NCBI RefSeq assembly: GCF_000014285.2
Contig: NC_008343.2
Coordinates: 2,156,501-2,220,500, forward strand
Reading direction: 5' to 3'
Source of the DNA: Granulibacter bethesdensis CGDNIH1
Lineage (GTDB): Bacteria > Pseudomonadota > Alphaproteobacteria > Acetobacterales > Acetobacteraceae
Length of the DNA stretch: 64,000 bases
Within the stretch, counting starts at the first letter, position 1. Each line of letters opens with the position of its first letter. The notes beneath the pieces are model-generated. The model ran no database searches and was not told the origin of the DNA. It saw nothing but the letters and a program-made list of their open reading frames with translations. The translations under genes and the position numbers were made by a program. Shown in pieces: positions 56,389-64,000 of the stretch.

Positions 56389-57090
56389 ATGACACAGACC
56401 ATCGCCCTCGTGGATGATGACCGCAATATCCTCACCTCCGTCTCCATGACGCTGGAGGCGGAAGGATTTCAGGTCCGCACCTATACCGACGGAGAAAGCG
56501 CGTTGCAGGGCCTGACGACCCGGCCAGTGGATCTGGCGGTGCTGGACATCAAGATGCCTCGCATGGACGGGATGGAGCTGCTGCAACGTCTGCGCGCGCG
56601 TACCGCTTTGCCGGTTATCTTCCTGACCAGCAAGGATGAGGAGGTCGATCAGTTGATGGGCCTGCGGCTGGGGGCGGATGATTACATCACCAAACCCTTC
56701 AGCCAGCGCCTGCTGATCGAGCGTATCCGCGCTCTGTTGCGCCGGAACGATGCCAGCCGTGCAGACGGGCAAGGCACGACAGGAGGAGGGCTGCTGACCC
56801 GGGGCGATCTGACCCTCGATGAGAGCAAGCACCAGTGCCTGTGGCATGGTAAAGATATTCAGCTGACGGTGACGGAATTCCTGCTGGTCAAGGCGCTGGC
56901 CGCACGTCCCGGCGTGGTTAAATCCCGTGACCAGCTGATCGATGCTGCTTATGGCGAAAACATCTACGTCGATGATCGCACCATCGACAGCCATGTCAAA
57001 CGGGTCCGCAAAAAATTCCGCGCTGTGGATGATGATTTCAACCAGATCGAAACTCTCTACGGCATCGGCTATCGCTATAAGGAGCAATAA
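56389..57090 (+). CDS. chvI: ChvI-like response regulator
   Basis: A 233-residue OmpR-family response regulator. ATG 56389 ([13 protein letters not shown]) is used; the longer frame would add a duplicated hexapeptide. The receiver has DDD at 10-12, phospho-Asp53 in [13 protein letters not shown] and Lys in YITKPF. The winged helix follows with [12 protein letters not shown]. Its sequence and gene order with ChvG match the alphaproteobacterial envelope-stress/acid-response pair. Confidence 0.93.
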   Translation: MTQTIALVDDDRNILTSVSMTLEAEGFQVRTYTDGESALQGLTTRPVDLAVLDIKMPRMDGMELLQRLRARTALPVIFLTSKDEEVDQLMGLRLGADDYITKPFSQRLLIERIRALLRRNDASRADGQGTTGGGLLTRGDLTLDESKHQCLWHGKDIQLTVTEFLLVKALAARPGVVKSRDQLIDAAYGENIYVDDRTIDSHVKRVRKKFRAVDDDFNQIETLYGIGYRYKEQ

Positions 57091-57161
57091 TTTCACCGGA
57101 CTATTCCGTTTTTCCATCCGGGAAACGCATTCCGGCCACGTACGCGCCGCAATTCCATGTC

Positions 57162-58847
57162 ATGGCGGGCCTCATGACGCATAACCGTCCCCCTTCCGCA
57201 ACGAACCGGCGCTATCGACTGATCTCACCGCTGCTGAGACGCATTCTGGTGGTCAATGTCATGCCGCTGGTGCTGCTGGTGGCGGCATTGCTGTATCTGG
57301 ATCAGTACCAGAACGGGCTGCTGAGCGCCGAGGTGCTCACCTTGCGGGAACAGGCGCGCATTTTTGCCGGTGCGCTTGGTGAAGTTGCCATTGATCCGCC
57401 GGGCAAGACACCGCCGCATCTCTCCGCCGGGATTGCCCGGCCACTCTTGCGCCGACTGACCGAGCCGACCCCCAATGCCCGCGCCCGTCTCTATGGGCCT
57501 GATGGCAGTCTGGTGGCCGACAGTCAGGCCATGCGACACGATCCGGGCGAGGATATCGGCACAGAACCGGTCGCCAACCCGCATGAGCGGAGCATGCTGA
57601 CCGATATGGTCAGCACTTTTTACGACTGGGTGCAGACCCACTTCCCGCATGCCGGCCACTCCCCCATCATGAACACGGATCGGGATGAGGCGCTTGAAAC
57701 CAGGCCACGGTGGCAGTCCGACACAGGCAAGGGCCAATCCGCTGCCTTTACTCCGGCCGATTCAGCATTGGAAATGCCCGCCTATATCCGCCGCACGGCA
57801 GATTCCCGGTTGTTGGTCACAGTGGCGGAACCGGTTCAGCACGATAATCATACCATCGGCATCATTCAGGTGACACGGGAAGCACGCGAAGTCGATGCCA
57901 GCCTGTTTGCAATTCGGGTCTCCATTCTGGCGCTGTTCGGGCTGGCGTTGGGGTTGACGGTGATCATGTCCGGCTATCTGGCGCGGACCATCGCCCGTCC
58001 CATGCGGAGCCTTGCAGTGGCGGCCGGACAAATGCGCGAGGAACGAGTACGCGGGAGCTATCTGCCGCCTGCCCTGCTGCGGCGCGGCGATGAAATCGGG
58101 GAACTTGCGGAAGCTCTGTCCGAGAGCGCCGTCGCTTTATGGGCGCGTATGGATGCGATCGAGCGTTTCGCCGCCGATGTGGCACATGAGATCAAAAACC
58201 CGCTTTCCTCCATCAACAGCGCCATCGAGACATTGCGAAGGGTCGAGGATCCGGCTCAACACAAACGGCTGATGAGCATCATCGCGCAGGATGTAGGGCG
58301 GCTGGACCGCCTGATCACCGATATTTCCGATGCCAGCCGCGTTGATGCCGAACTGTCGCGCCAGCCAACGGAGGAGGTGGATGTGGCCCCCATTCTCTCC
58401 ACCCTTGCAGAGATTCATGAAGCAACGCGGGATGAGGAGGATGGCGACCCTGTTCTGACCGTTCATATCTCCGATCAGCCGCTGGTGGTACGCGCGGTGG
58501 AAACGCGGCTGGTGCAGGTTCTGCATAATCTGATCGGCAATGCGGTCTCATTCAGCCCACCCGATGGGGTGATCACGCTCTCCGCAGGGCGTAACGGGCC
58601 GTTCATCCAGATCACAGTCGAGGATGAGGGACCGGGTATTCCCGACTCAAAACTGGAACACATCTTTGACCGCTTTTACTCCGAGCGGCCTGAGCGGGAG
58701 CAGTTCGGCAAGCATTCCGGGCTCGGCCTGTCGATCAGCCGACAGATTATCGAAGCCCTGTCAGGGGAGATCAACGCCGACAATCGCCGTGATGCGGAAG
58801 GCAAAATCATCGGTGCCCGGTTCAGCATCAAGCTGCCCGGTACCTGA
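57162..58847 (+). CDS. chvG: ChvG-like sensor histidine kinase
   Basis: A 561-residue inner-membrane kinase with two transmembrane segments (about 28-47 and 253-272) flanking a long periplasmic sensor. A HAMP-like linker (ARTIARPMRSLAV) leads to the phospho-His342 in FAADVAHEIKNPLSS. The ATPase has NLIGNAVSFSPP, EDEGPGIP and HSGLGLSIS. It starts 71 bases after chvI and could use ATG 57174. The usual downstream hprK/PTS genes are absent here, replaced by a convergent OpgC-like gene. Confidence 0.93.
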   Translation: MAGLMTHNRPPSATNRRYRLISPLLRRILVVNVMPLVLLVAALLYLDQYQNGLLSAEVLTLREQARIFAGALGEVAIDPPGKTPPHLSAGIARPLLRRLTEPTPNARARLYGPDGSLVADSQAMRHDPGEDIGTEPVANPHERSMLTDMVSTFYDWVQTHFPHAGHSPIMNTDRDEALETRPRWQSDTGKGQSAAFTPADSALEMPAYIRRTADSRLLVTVAEPVQHDNHTIGIIQVTREAREVDASLFAIRVSILALFGLALGLTVIMSGYLARTIARPMRSLAVAAGQMREERVRGSYLPPALLRRGDEIGELAEALSESAVALWARMDAIERFAADVAHEIKNPLSSINSAIETLRRVEDPAQHKRLMSIIAQDVGRLDRLITDISDASRVDAELSRQPTEEVDVAPILSTLAEIHEATRDEEDGDPVLTVHISDQPLVVRAVETRLVQVLHNLIGNAVSFSPPDGVITLSAGRNGPFIQITVEDEGPGIPDSKLEHIFDRFYSERPEREQFGKHSGLGLSISRQIIEALSGEINADNRRDAEGKIIGARFSIKLPGT

Positions 58848-58856
58848 GCCGGGCAG
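58833..58856. terminator. Hairpin at chvG / opgC-like convergence
   Basis: Perfect 8-bp stem CTGCCCGG / CCGGGCAG with 8-base loop covering the chvG stop. No T run. Confidence 0.38.
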
Positions 58857-58867
58857 AATCAGTTCCA

Positions 58868-60139
58868 TCACGGACGGATAACGCTCTGGGCCGAACCCTG
58901 CGGCAACCCTTGATCCATTTTTTGCTCCCGGACCAGTTCCTGGGCCGGAACAGCCACCGGCTTTTTCCAGGGGATGGAATGATACCATGCAATGATCCGG
59001 ACCAGCAGTGCCAGCACAGCCATGGCCATGACATTCACCACAATCTGGCGGATGCTCCATGGCGACACGCCATCCAGAGCGGCGGTCCCAAGCTGCGCCA
59101 ACACAACCGTGCACAGAAAAACCGGCAGTGAATAGGTTCCGGCTGTAATGAACGGGCGCGCCCAGTTGCGGTGAAGAAAGGCCGGACGCTTTCCGACAAT
59201 GCTCACCACCAGCCATGCGATAGCCAGAAAATGCAGATAGATCAGGGGCGGCAGCACGGTCTTGTTGGTATTCGCCGTCACCCATTCGGCGATGGCCGCG
59301 CCCGTCTCCCCGGCATGGCTCAACAGGCCGGTGCGGGCGACGAAACCGAAAACAATCAGGCCAACGGCACCGATGCGGAACAGGCCCATGCCCCGGTCAC
59401 GGAAAACCGGCGGGACCGACACCCATCCGGCTGTCAGCGCATAACCGGTGAAGAAAACCAGCTGCCAGCTGAAGGGATCGAAGAACCAGTGACGCTTCGT
59501 GCTGGGATCGGCGGGCAAATTCCAGCCCAGCAGCAGGGCGCCTGCCCACAGCAGAACCGATGCCACAACAGGCAGCCGCCGATCCAGCTTCGCCAGCAGG
59601 ACCGCAACCGGCACCATCGCCATGATCACGACATAAACCGGCAGCACATCCAGATAGCCCGGCACGTAGCTCAGCATCACGATGCCTCGGAATGCCTGCA
59701 CCGGATCGTCATACAGATGATACAGTTCGAACAGTTCGACAAAATTATAGTGACGATGGCCGGTCACATGGGCCAGCAGTCCTGGCAAAGCCGCCACCGC
59801 CATCACCAACCCGAGTTGGGCCGCATAAATCTGCCAGACCCGCAGAGACACACGTGCCGTTCCCAGCGCCCATCCAGCCCGGCGATAAACACTGCCGAAA
59901 GCGTAGGCACAGGAGGCACCCGAGACGAAAAAGAAAATACAGGCCGCATCGCTGAAACCGAAACTGGCCGGCATGAGATGGGAGAAGCTGTTGTTCCGGA
60001 TATGGTCGATCAGGATGATGAACAGGGATACGCCCCGGAAAAAATCAATCCGCAGATCGCGCTCCTTGCGGACACGCACAGGCTGTATGACCGGATTGGC
60101 CACACCGGAAACCGTTCCTTGACAAAGGGGATCGCTCAT
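58868..60139 (-). CDS. OpgC-like polytopic membrane protein
   Basis: A 423-residue protein with about ten hydrophobic segments, from ATG 60139 (MSDPLCQGTVSG). After a short soluble N-terminus it begins DLRIDFFRGVSLFIILIDHI, the OpgC signature, followed by DAACIFFFVSGASCAYAFG and the C-terminal SLPVFLCTVVLAQLG. OpgC succinylates osmoregulated periplasmic glucans in related bacteria. No glucan synthase genes are near, so this could modify another envelope polymer. A perfect 15-bp hairpin stands upstream of its start. Confidence 0.85.
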   Translation of the reverse strand: MSDPLCQGTVSGVANPVIQPVRVRKERDLRIDFFRGVSLFIILIDHIRNNSFSHLMPASFGFSDAACIFFFVSGASCAYAFGSVYRRAGWALGTARVSLRVWQIYAAQLGLVMAVAALPGLLAHVTGHRHYNFVELFELYHLYDDPVQAFRGIVMLSYVPGYLDVLPVYVVIMAMVPVAVLLAKLDRRLPVVASVLLWAGALLLGWNLPADPSTKRHWFFDPFSWQLVFFTGYALTAGWVSVPPVFRDRGMGLFRIGAVGLIVFGFVARTGLLSHAGETGAAIAEWVTANTNKTVLPPLIYLHFLAIAWLVVSIVGKRPAFLHRNWARPFITAGTYSLPVFLCTVVLAQLGTAALDGVSPWSIRQIVVNVMAMAVLALLVRIIAWYHSIPWKKPVAVPAQELVREQKMDQGLPQGSAQSVIRP

Positions 60140-60159
60140 AACCGCGCCAGATCCTTTCC

Positions 60160-60192
60160 TCTTTCTGCCGTCTGCCGCAGACGGCAGAAAGA
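60160..60192. promoter_or_regulatory. Perfect 15-bp hairpin in the opgC-like leader
   Basis: TCTTTCTGCCGTCTG pairs perfectly with CAGACGGCAGAAAGA around loop CCG. It lies 20 bases before the start, adjacent to the AGGAAAGGAT ribosome site. With no T run in either direction it is more likely an RNA leader element or operator than a terminator. Confidence 0.5.
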
Positions 60193-60324
60193 TCAGCCGA
60201 TCAGGCCAGACCAGACAAGGCCCGATCTGCCAACATGGCTGACCCAACGAGAATAATCATTGAACACTAACCCATGCGAACGGTTCGCACAGCAAAAAGA
60301 ATTTGACCAAACGTAACAGACCAT

Positions 60325-60378
60325 CCCATTGCCCTGCCCCGGCCAATTGCCCTGTGCCGGCCCATTGCCCTGTGCCGG
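60325..60378. repeat. Three 18-bp tandem repeats upstream of hpnN
   Basis: Units CCCATTGCCCTGCCCCGG, CCAATTGCCCTGTGCCGG and CCCATTGCCCTGTGCCGG follow each other without spacers. They lie in the 326-base gap between the opgC-like start and hpnN (60140-60465). The rest of that gap holds only the hairpin at 60160. Confidence 0.75.
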
Positions 60379-60465
60379 GATGTCTACCCCTCGCCACCGC
60401 CATGGGGTAACCCGGACAATTCCTGCATGGGATCGCTACATCCCCAAGGGACAAAAGACGTTTAG

Positions 60466-63090
60466 ATGAGGGAGCCTGCCGGAATGGGTCTCAAGATCAT
60501 GGGGTCGACCGCCCTGCTGACCGAAGCCACGCGCTTCTGCCGTCGCCGCGCGCTGTGGGTGGTGCTGGCAGCCATGGTGCTGGCGGGACTCAGCCTGACC
60601 CATGCCGCCCATCATCTGGGGGTCAGCACCAATACGGATGAGCTGTTTGCGTCCTCCCTTCCATGGCGGCAACGTCAGGTCGCCTATGAGAAGAATTTTC
60701 CACAGAATCAGGATCTGCTGGTCGCTGTGGTCGATGGCTCCATTCCGGAGGAAGCAGAAGCCACAGCCGATGCGCTTACAAAGGCACTGTCTGAAGACAA
60801 GGAGCATTTTCTGTCTGTCCAGCAGCCAGGAGCGCTGCCTTATTTCCAGAAAGAGGGGCTGCTGTTTCTCGACCAGAAAAGCCTGTCCAGCCTGCTGGAC
60901 CAGACCATCGACGCGCAGCCTTTTCTGGGGCAGCTGACGGCAGATCCCAGCGCACGCGGCCTGTTCGCAGCGCTTTCCCTCGTTGCCATGGGCGTCTCCC
61001 GCGGGGAGGCCAACCTCCAGCCCTTCATGCCGGCCCTGCAAGGTTTCGATGATGCATTGCGTCAGGCGGCAGACGGACATCCGAAACCGCTTTCATGGGA
61101 GAACCTGCTGGCCGGTCCACTGGCGCAACAGGCAGGGCAATACCGCTTCGTGCTGGCCCAGCCGCGGCTGGATTACGACGCACTGGAACCCGGCGGTGCT
61201 GCAACCGCCGTGCTGAGACACATCGCCGCCGGGCTGGAATTCGTCCGCACCGGCCATGCCCATGTGCGCATCACCGGCCCTGTCGCGCTGGCGGACGAAG
61301 AATTCTCCACCGTGGCCCACGGCATGGTGGAAGGCACCCTCATCAGCATCGCCCTGATTACGCTCTGGCTGTTTCTGGCCCTGCGCAGCTGGCGGCTGAT
61401 CCTGCCGGTGCTGGCCACCTTGATGCTCGGCCTGACACTGACGATCGGGTTTGCCTCAGTGGCGGTTGGCACCCTGAATCTCGTCTCGGTCGCATTTGCA
61501 ATCCTGTTCGTTGGGATCGCCGTCGATTTCGCCATTCAATACTGTGTGCGCTTCCGCGAAGTGCGGCACGAAATCGCCGATCCGGCCATTTCCCTGCCCG
61601 AAACCACACGCCGGGTCGGCGGACAGATTCTGGTGGCCGCGGCCGCGACAGCCGCCGGGTTTCTGGCTTTTGTTCCGACCAGCTTCGAAGGGGTAGCCGA
61701 GCTCGGGCTGATCGCCGGGGTCGGTATGGTGATTGCCTTCCTGTGTACTATGACTTTCCTGCCAGCCATGCTGAGCCTGTTCCGCCCACGGGCAGAAGGA
61801 CGGGAAATCGGCTTTGCCGTTGGAATGCCTCTCGACCGCACCCTGCTGCGCTGGCGGCGGCCTGTTCTGCTGGTCTTTGCCCTGATCGCCGTTTCCGGGA
61901 TCGCCCTGCTGTCGCGGCTGACGTTCGATTCCGATCCCTTGCACACCAAAAATCCGAATACGGAGGCCATGCGGACGCTCTACGGCATGATGGGCGATCC
62001 GATGACCAACCCCTATTCCGCCGATATTCTGGTCGCAAACCGGGAACAGGCCGAAGCGCTCGCCAAAAAGCTGGAAAAACTGCCGACCGTCGCCGAGGTT
62101 CTGACACTCTCCTCTTTCGTGCCCGACAATCAGGATGAAAAACTGGCTCTGGTCGCGGATGCCGCCAGCCTGCTGGGGCCGACCCTGACCCCTCATACCC
62201 CCCCCTCCTCCGTGACGCCCGAACAGATCAGGCTGGCAATCAGTGCGGCGCTGGGGCAGATCCGCCCGGCTTTGGCCAAACTGCCCGCCAATCATCCTCT
62301 GGCCGGGATCGCGGCAGCGCTCGACCGGCTGTCTCATGCTTCCGATGAGACGCTTCTTGCCGCCAATGCGGCCCTCGTGCGGTTTCTGCCGATGCAGCTT
62401 GAGCGTCTGCGTACGGCCCTGAGCGCCGAGAAAGTCAGCGTCAAGGATATTCCTCCCGCCTTGGCGAAAGACTGGCAGCTTCCTGACGGACGGGTGCGGG
62501 TCCAGGCCATGACCAGCCCCAAAGCCTCCGACAGCGCCGGGCTGCACCGTTTCGCCGCCGAAGTTCTGGCCGTTGCCCCCGATGCCAGCGGCTCCGCCAT
62601 CGTGATTGTGGAAACGGCTCAAACCATCGTGACCGCGTTCCGTCATGCCGCAATGGGAGCCATCGCAGCCATCATGGTGATCCTTGCGCTCGCGTTGCGT
62701 CGGGTGCTGGATGCCGCACTGGTGATGTCGGCGCTTCTGCTCTCCGCGCTGATGACAGTCGTGGTGATCAGCCTGCTGCCCATGGCGCTGAATTTCGCCA
62801 ATATTATCGCCCTGCCGCTGCTGCTGGGCGTCGGTGTCTCGTTCAACATCTATTTCGTGATGAACTGGCGGGCAGGGGTCAGCGGTTTTCTGGCAACCGC
62901 CACAGCCCGGGCTGTGATTTTCTCCGCCCTGACCACCGCGACCGCCTTCGGATCACTGGCCTTGTCGGAGCATCCGGGCACAGCCAGCATGGGCAATTTG
63001 CTGATGATCAGTCTAGGCTGCACATTGGTGGCCTCGCTGATCTATATCCCGGCGCTGCTTTCCGGGCTGCGAAGGCGGGGTCAGGCCTGA
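60466..63090 (+). CDS. hpnN: HpnN-like hopanoid transporter (RND superfamily)
   Basis: An 874-residue inner-membrane MMPL/RND protein with two sets of membrane helices around two periplasmic domains. The N-terminal NTDELFASSLPWRQRQVAYEK, written here as two adjoining parts (NTDELFASSLPW and RQRQVAYEK), matches HpnN, which moves hopanoids to the outer membrane in alphaproteobacteria. Membrane RND motifs include FVGIAVDFAIQYCVRFREV and the later LLLGVGVSFNIYFVMNW. Acetic acid bacteria rely on hopanoids for acid and alcohol tolerance. No other hpn genes lie in the window. ATG 60484 with GAGGGAG upstream is an alternative start. Confidence 0.9.
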   Translation: MREPAGMGLKIMGSTALLTEATRFCRRRALWVVLAAMVLAGLSLTHAAHHLGVSTNTDELFASSLPWRQRQVAYEKNFPQNQDLLVAVVDGSIPEEAEATADALTKALSEDKEHFLSVQQPGALPYFQKEGLLFLDQKSLSSLLDQTIDAQPFLGQLTADPSARGLFAALSLVAMGVSRGEANLQPFMPALQGFDDALRQAADGHPKPLSWENLLAGPLAQQAGQYRFVLAQPRLDYDALEPGGAATAVLRHIAAGLEFVRTGHAHVRITGPVALADEEFSTVAHGMVEGTLISIALITLWLFLALRSWRLILPVLATLMLGLTLTIGFASVAVGTLNLVSVAFAILFVGIAVDFAIQYCVRFREVRHEIADPAISLPETTRRVGGQILVAAAATAAGFLAFVPTSFEGVAELGLIAGVGMVIAFLCTMTFLPAMLSLFRPRAEGREIGFAVGMPLDRTLLRWRRPVLLVFALIAVSGIALLSRLTFDSDPLHTKNPNTEAMRTLYGMMGDPMTNPYSADILVANREQAEALAKKLEKLPTVAEVLTLSSFVPDNQDEKLALVADAASLLGPTLTPHTPPSSVTPEQIRLAISAALGQIRPALAKLPANHPLAGIAAALDRLSHASDETLLAANAALVRFLPMQLERLRTALSAEKVSVKDIPPALAKDWQLPDGRVRVQAMTSPKASDSAGLHRFAAEVLAVAPDASGSAIVIVETAQTIVTAFRHAAMGAIAAIMVILALALRRVLDAALVMSALLLSALMTVVVISLLPMALNFANIIALPLLLGVGVSFNIYFVMNWRAGVSGFLATATARAVIFSALTTATAFGSLALSEHPGTASMGNLLMISLGCTLVASLIYIPALLSGLRRRGQA

Positions 63091-64000
63091 GCGTGGATCA
63101 GACGGCGCAAAGCGCGTATATCATCCGGCCGGGTGCGGCAGCATCCGCCGACGATCCGTGCTCCAAGCCGGAGCCAGCTTCTCGCCTGCTCTGCCCAGTC
63201 ATCGGATCGCCTGTGTCCCCAACAACGGGTCACCAGATCAAATGGCTCCCCGGCATTGGGGTAGACGATCACAGGCAGGCCACCACGGCGCAAACAGCGG
63301 ATCAGGGCAGGCACGAGGACCGGATCGGTACAATTGATCCCGATGGCGGCCACGAAAGGGCAGGATGCCATAGCCTGCACACAGAGTCTCAATGGCGTTC
63401 CATCGGCGATATGGGCCGCATCCCGCACGGAAAAGCTGACCCATCCCGGCACACTCAATGCCTGAAGCAAATCCGCAAACGCCAGTGCCTCATCCAAATG
63501 CGGCACGGTTTCACAGGCGATGAGATCGGCGCCTCCGGCTGCAAGCGCACGCATGCGGGGAGCGTGGAACGCCAGATACTGTGAGCGCGACAGGGCATAG
63601 CGCCCGGTATATTCCGAGCCATCGGCCTGGCACGCCCCATATGGCCCCAGCGAGCCGGCCACCAGCGGACGAATCCGGTTGCGGCGCTGCGCAGCCGGCA
63701 GACCGGCCCAGACGTCATCCCGGACCGAACAGGCCAGTCGCGCCGCATCGGCCAGGACCGACATAGCCCGACCTCGCGACAATCCCCTGCGCTGCAACCC
63801 CGGCAGACTCAGCTGATAGCTGGCGGTTTCGATACAATCGGCTCCGGCTTCCAGATAGGCCCGATGCACCGCCGCAATCGCCGCCGGATTATCCAGCAGC
63901 AGGCGACCGGACCAGAGCGGATCATCCAGATGATACCCGGCACGTTCCAGTTCCGTCGCCAAGGCGCCATCCAGAAGCAGCGGTCGGGCCTGCCGAAAGA
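63081..64000 (-). CDS. Homocysteine S-methyltransferase family protein (5' end cut by window)
   Basis: The frame has no stop to the right edge; the visible 306 residues begin just after the true start. LLLDGALATELERAGYHLDD is the usual N-terminal motif of MmuM-type enzymes. Zinc ligands are the Cys of GINCTDP and the paired cysteines in GGCCRTRPDDI near the C-terminus. It would methylate homocysteine from S-methylmethionine or SAM. The 3' end overlaps hpnN by 10 bases, convergent. Confidence 0.9.
   Translation of the reverse strand, partial: FRQARPLLLDGALATELERAGYHLDDPLWSGRLLLDNPAAIAAVHRAYLEAGADCIETASYQLSLPGLQRRGLSRGRAMSVLADAARLACSVRDDVWAGLPAAQRRNRIRPLVAGSLGPYGACQADGSEYTGRYALSRSQYLAFHAPRMRALAAGGADLIACETVPHLDEALAFADLLQALSVPGWVSFSVRDAAHIADGTPLRLCVQAMASCPFVAAIGINCTDPVLVPALIRCLRRGGLPVIVYPNAGEPFDLVTRCWGHRRSDDWAEQARSWLRLGARIVGGCCRTRPDDIRALRRLIHAQA

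Noticed and set aside
60325-60378. CRISPR array
   Set aside because: Units are contiguous with no spacers, only three copies, and no cas genes.
60257-60454. Small minus-strand gene translated through the tandem repeats
   Set aside because: A low-complexity GTGQW-like frame created by 18-bp repeats, with no ribosome site or family.
1-64000. Prophage, transposon or defence island
   Set aside because: No integrase, transposase, phage structural, toxin-antitoxin or restriction genes were seen; content is mostly core metabolism.

Overview
The window reads as chromosome of a GC-rich alphaproteobacterium of the acetic acid bacteria (Acetobacteraceae). A methanol-utilising relative of Granulibacter fits best. 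This rests on gene content: a PQQ-dependent methanol dehydrogenase, a complete pqqABCDE operon, a soluble NAD-linked formate dehydrogenase (fdsGBACD), ChvG/ChvI, a hopanoid exporter, OpgC and tandem cysteine desulfurases. The genus is an inference; no rRNA is present. I see no transposase, phage gene, CRISPR array or replication origin.

Layout. (1) 1-16.2 kb is a one-carbon oxidation island. It holds the 5' part of a methanol dehydrogenase with the lanthanide-type Asp-Tyr-Asp signature (XoxF type), two small exported proteins of unknown role, pqqABCDE, a LysR regulator, an AT-rich methyltransferase gene that looks like an insertion, fdsGBACD and an oxalate/formate-type MFS carrier. Together they could take methanol to CO2 in periplasm and cytoplasm. 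The shared half-site ATGATAG occurs in the three main intergenic promoter regions. (2) 16.2-21.2 kb has ilvD with a divergent LysR gene and a TonB-dependent receptor. (3) 21.4-26.5 kb is a sulfur-trafficking operon, nifS-iscS-fdx-mnmA-tRNA-Met, in which the mnmA stop codon lies inside the tRNA gene, plus a divergent hydrolase. (4) 26.5-39.4 kb is core metabolism: anmK, tyrS, rocD, a deoxyribosyltransferase, a YhdP/AsmA-like giant protein, glnE, bcp and an amino-acid permease. (5) 39.3-46.7 kb is a tight minus-strand run (aroQ-accB-accC, then aat, two related exported proteins, msrQ and the permease), with thiS-thiG divergent.

(6) 46.8-53 kb contains tRNA-Arg, a lipoprotein hydrolase, a CHCC zinc-finger protein, polA, a pirin and a third member of the exported family. 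(7) 52.9-58.9 kb is stress signalling: oxyR and katA around a perfect 23-bp dyad, a HugZ-like protein and ChvI/ChvG. (8) 58.9-64 kb is envelope: OpgC-like membrane protein with a perfect 15-bp leader hairpin, the hopanoid RND exporter hpnN preceded by three 18-bp repeats, and a homocysteine S-methyltransferase cut by the window edge.

Most convergent gene pairs are separated by, or overlap, a clear hairpin. Many same-strand neighbours overlap by 1-11 nt (ATGA or TGATG junctions), which indicates dense operons.
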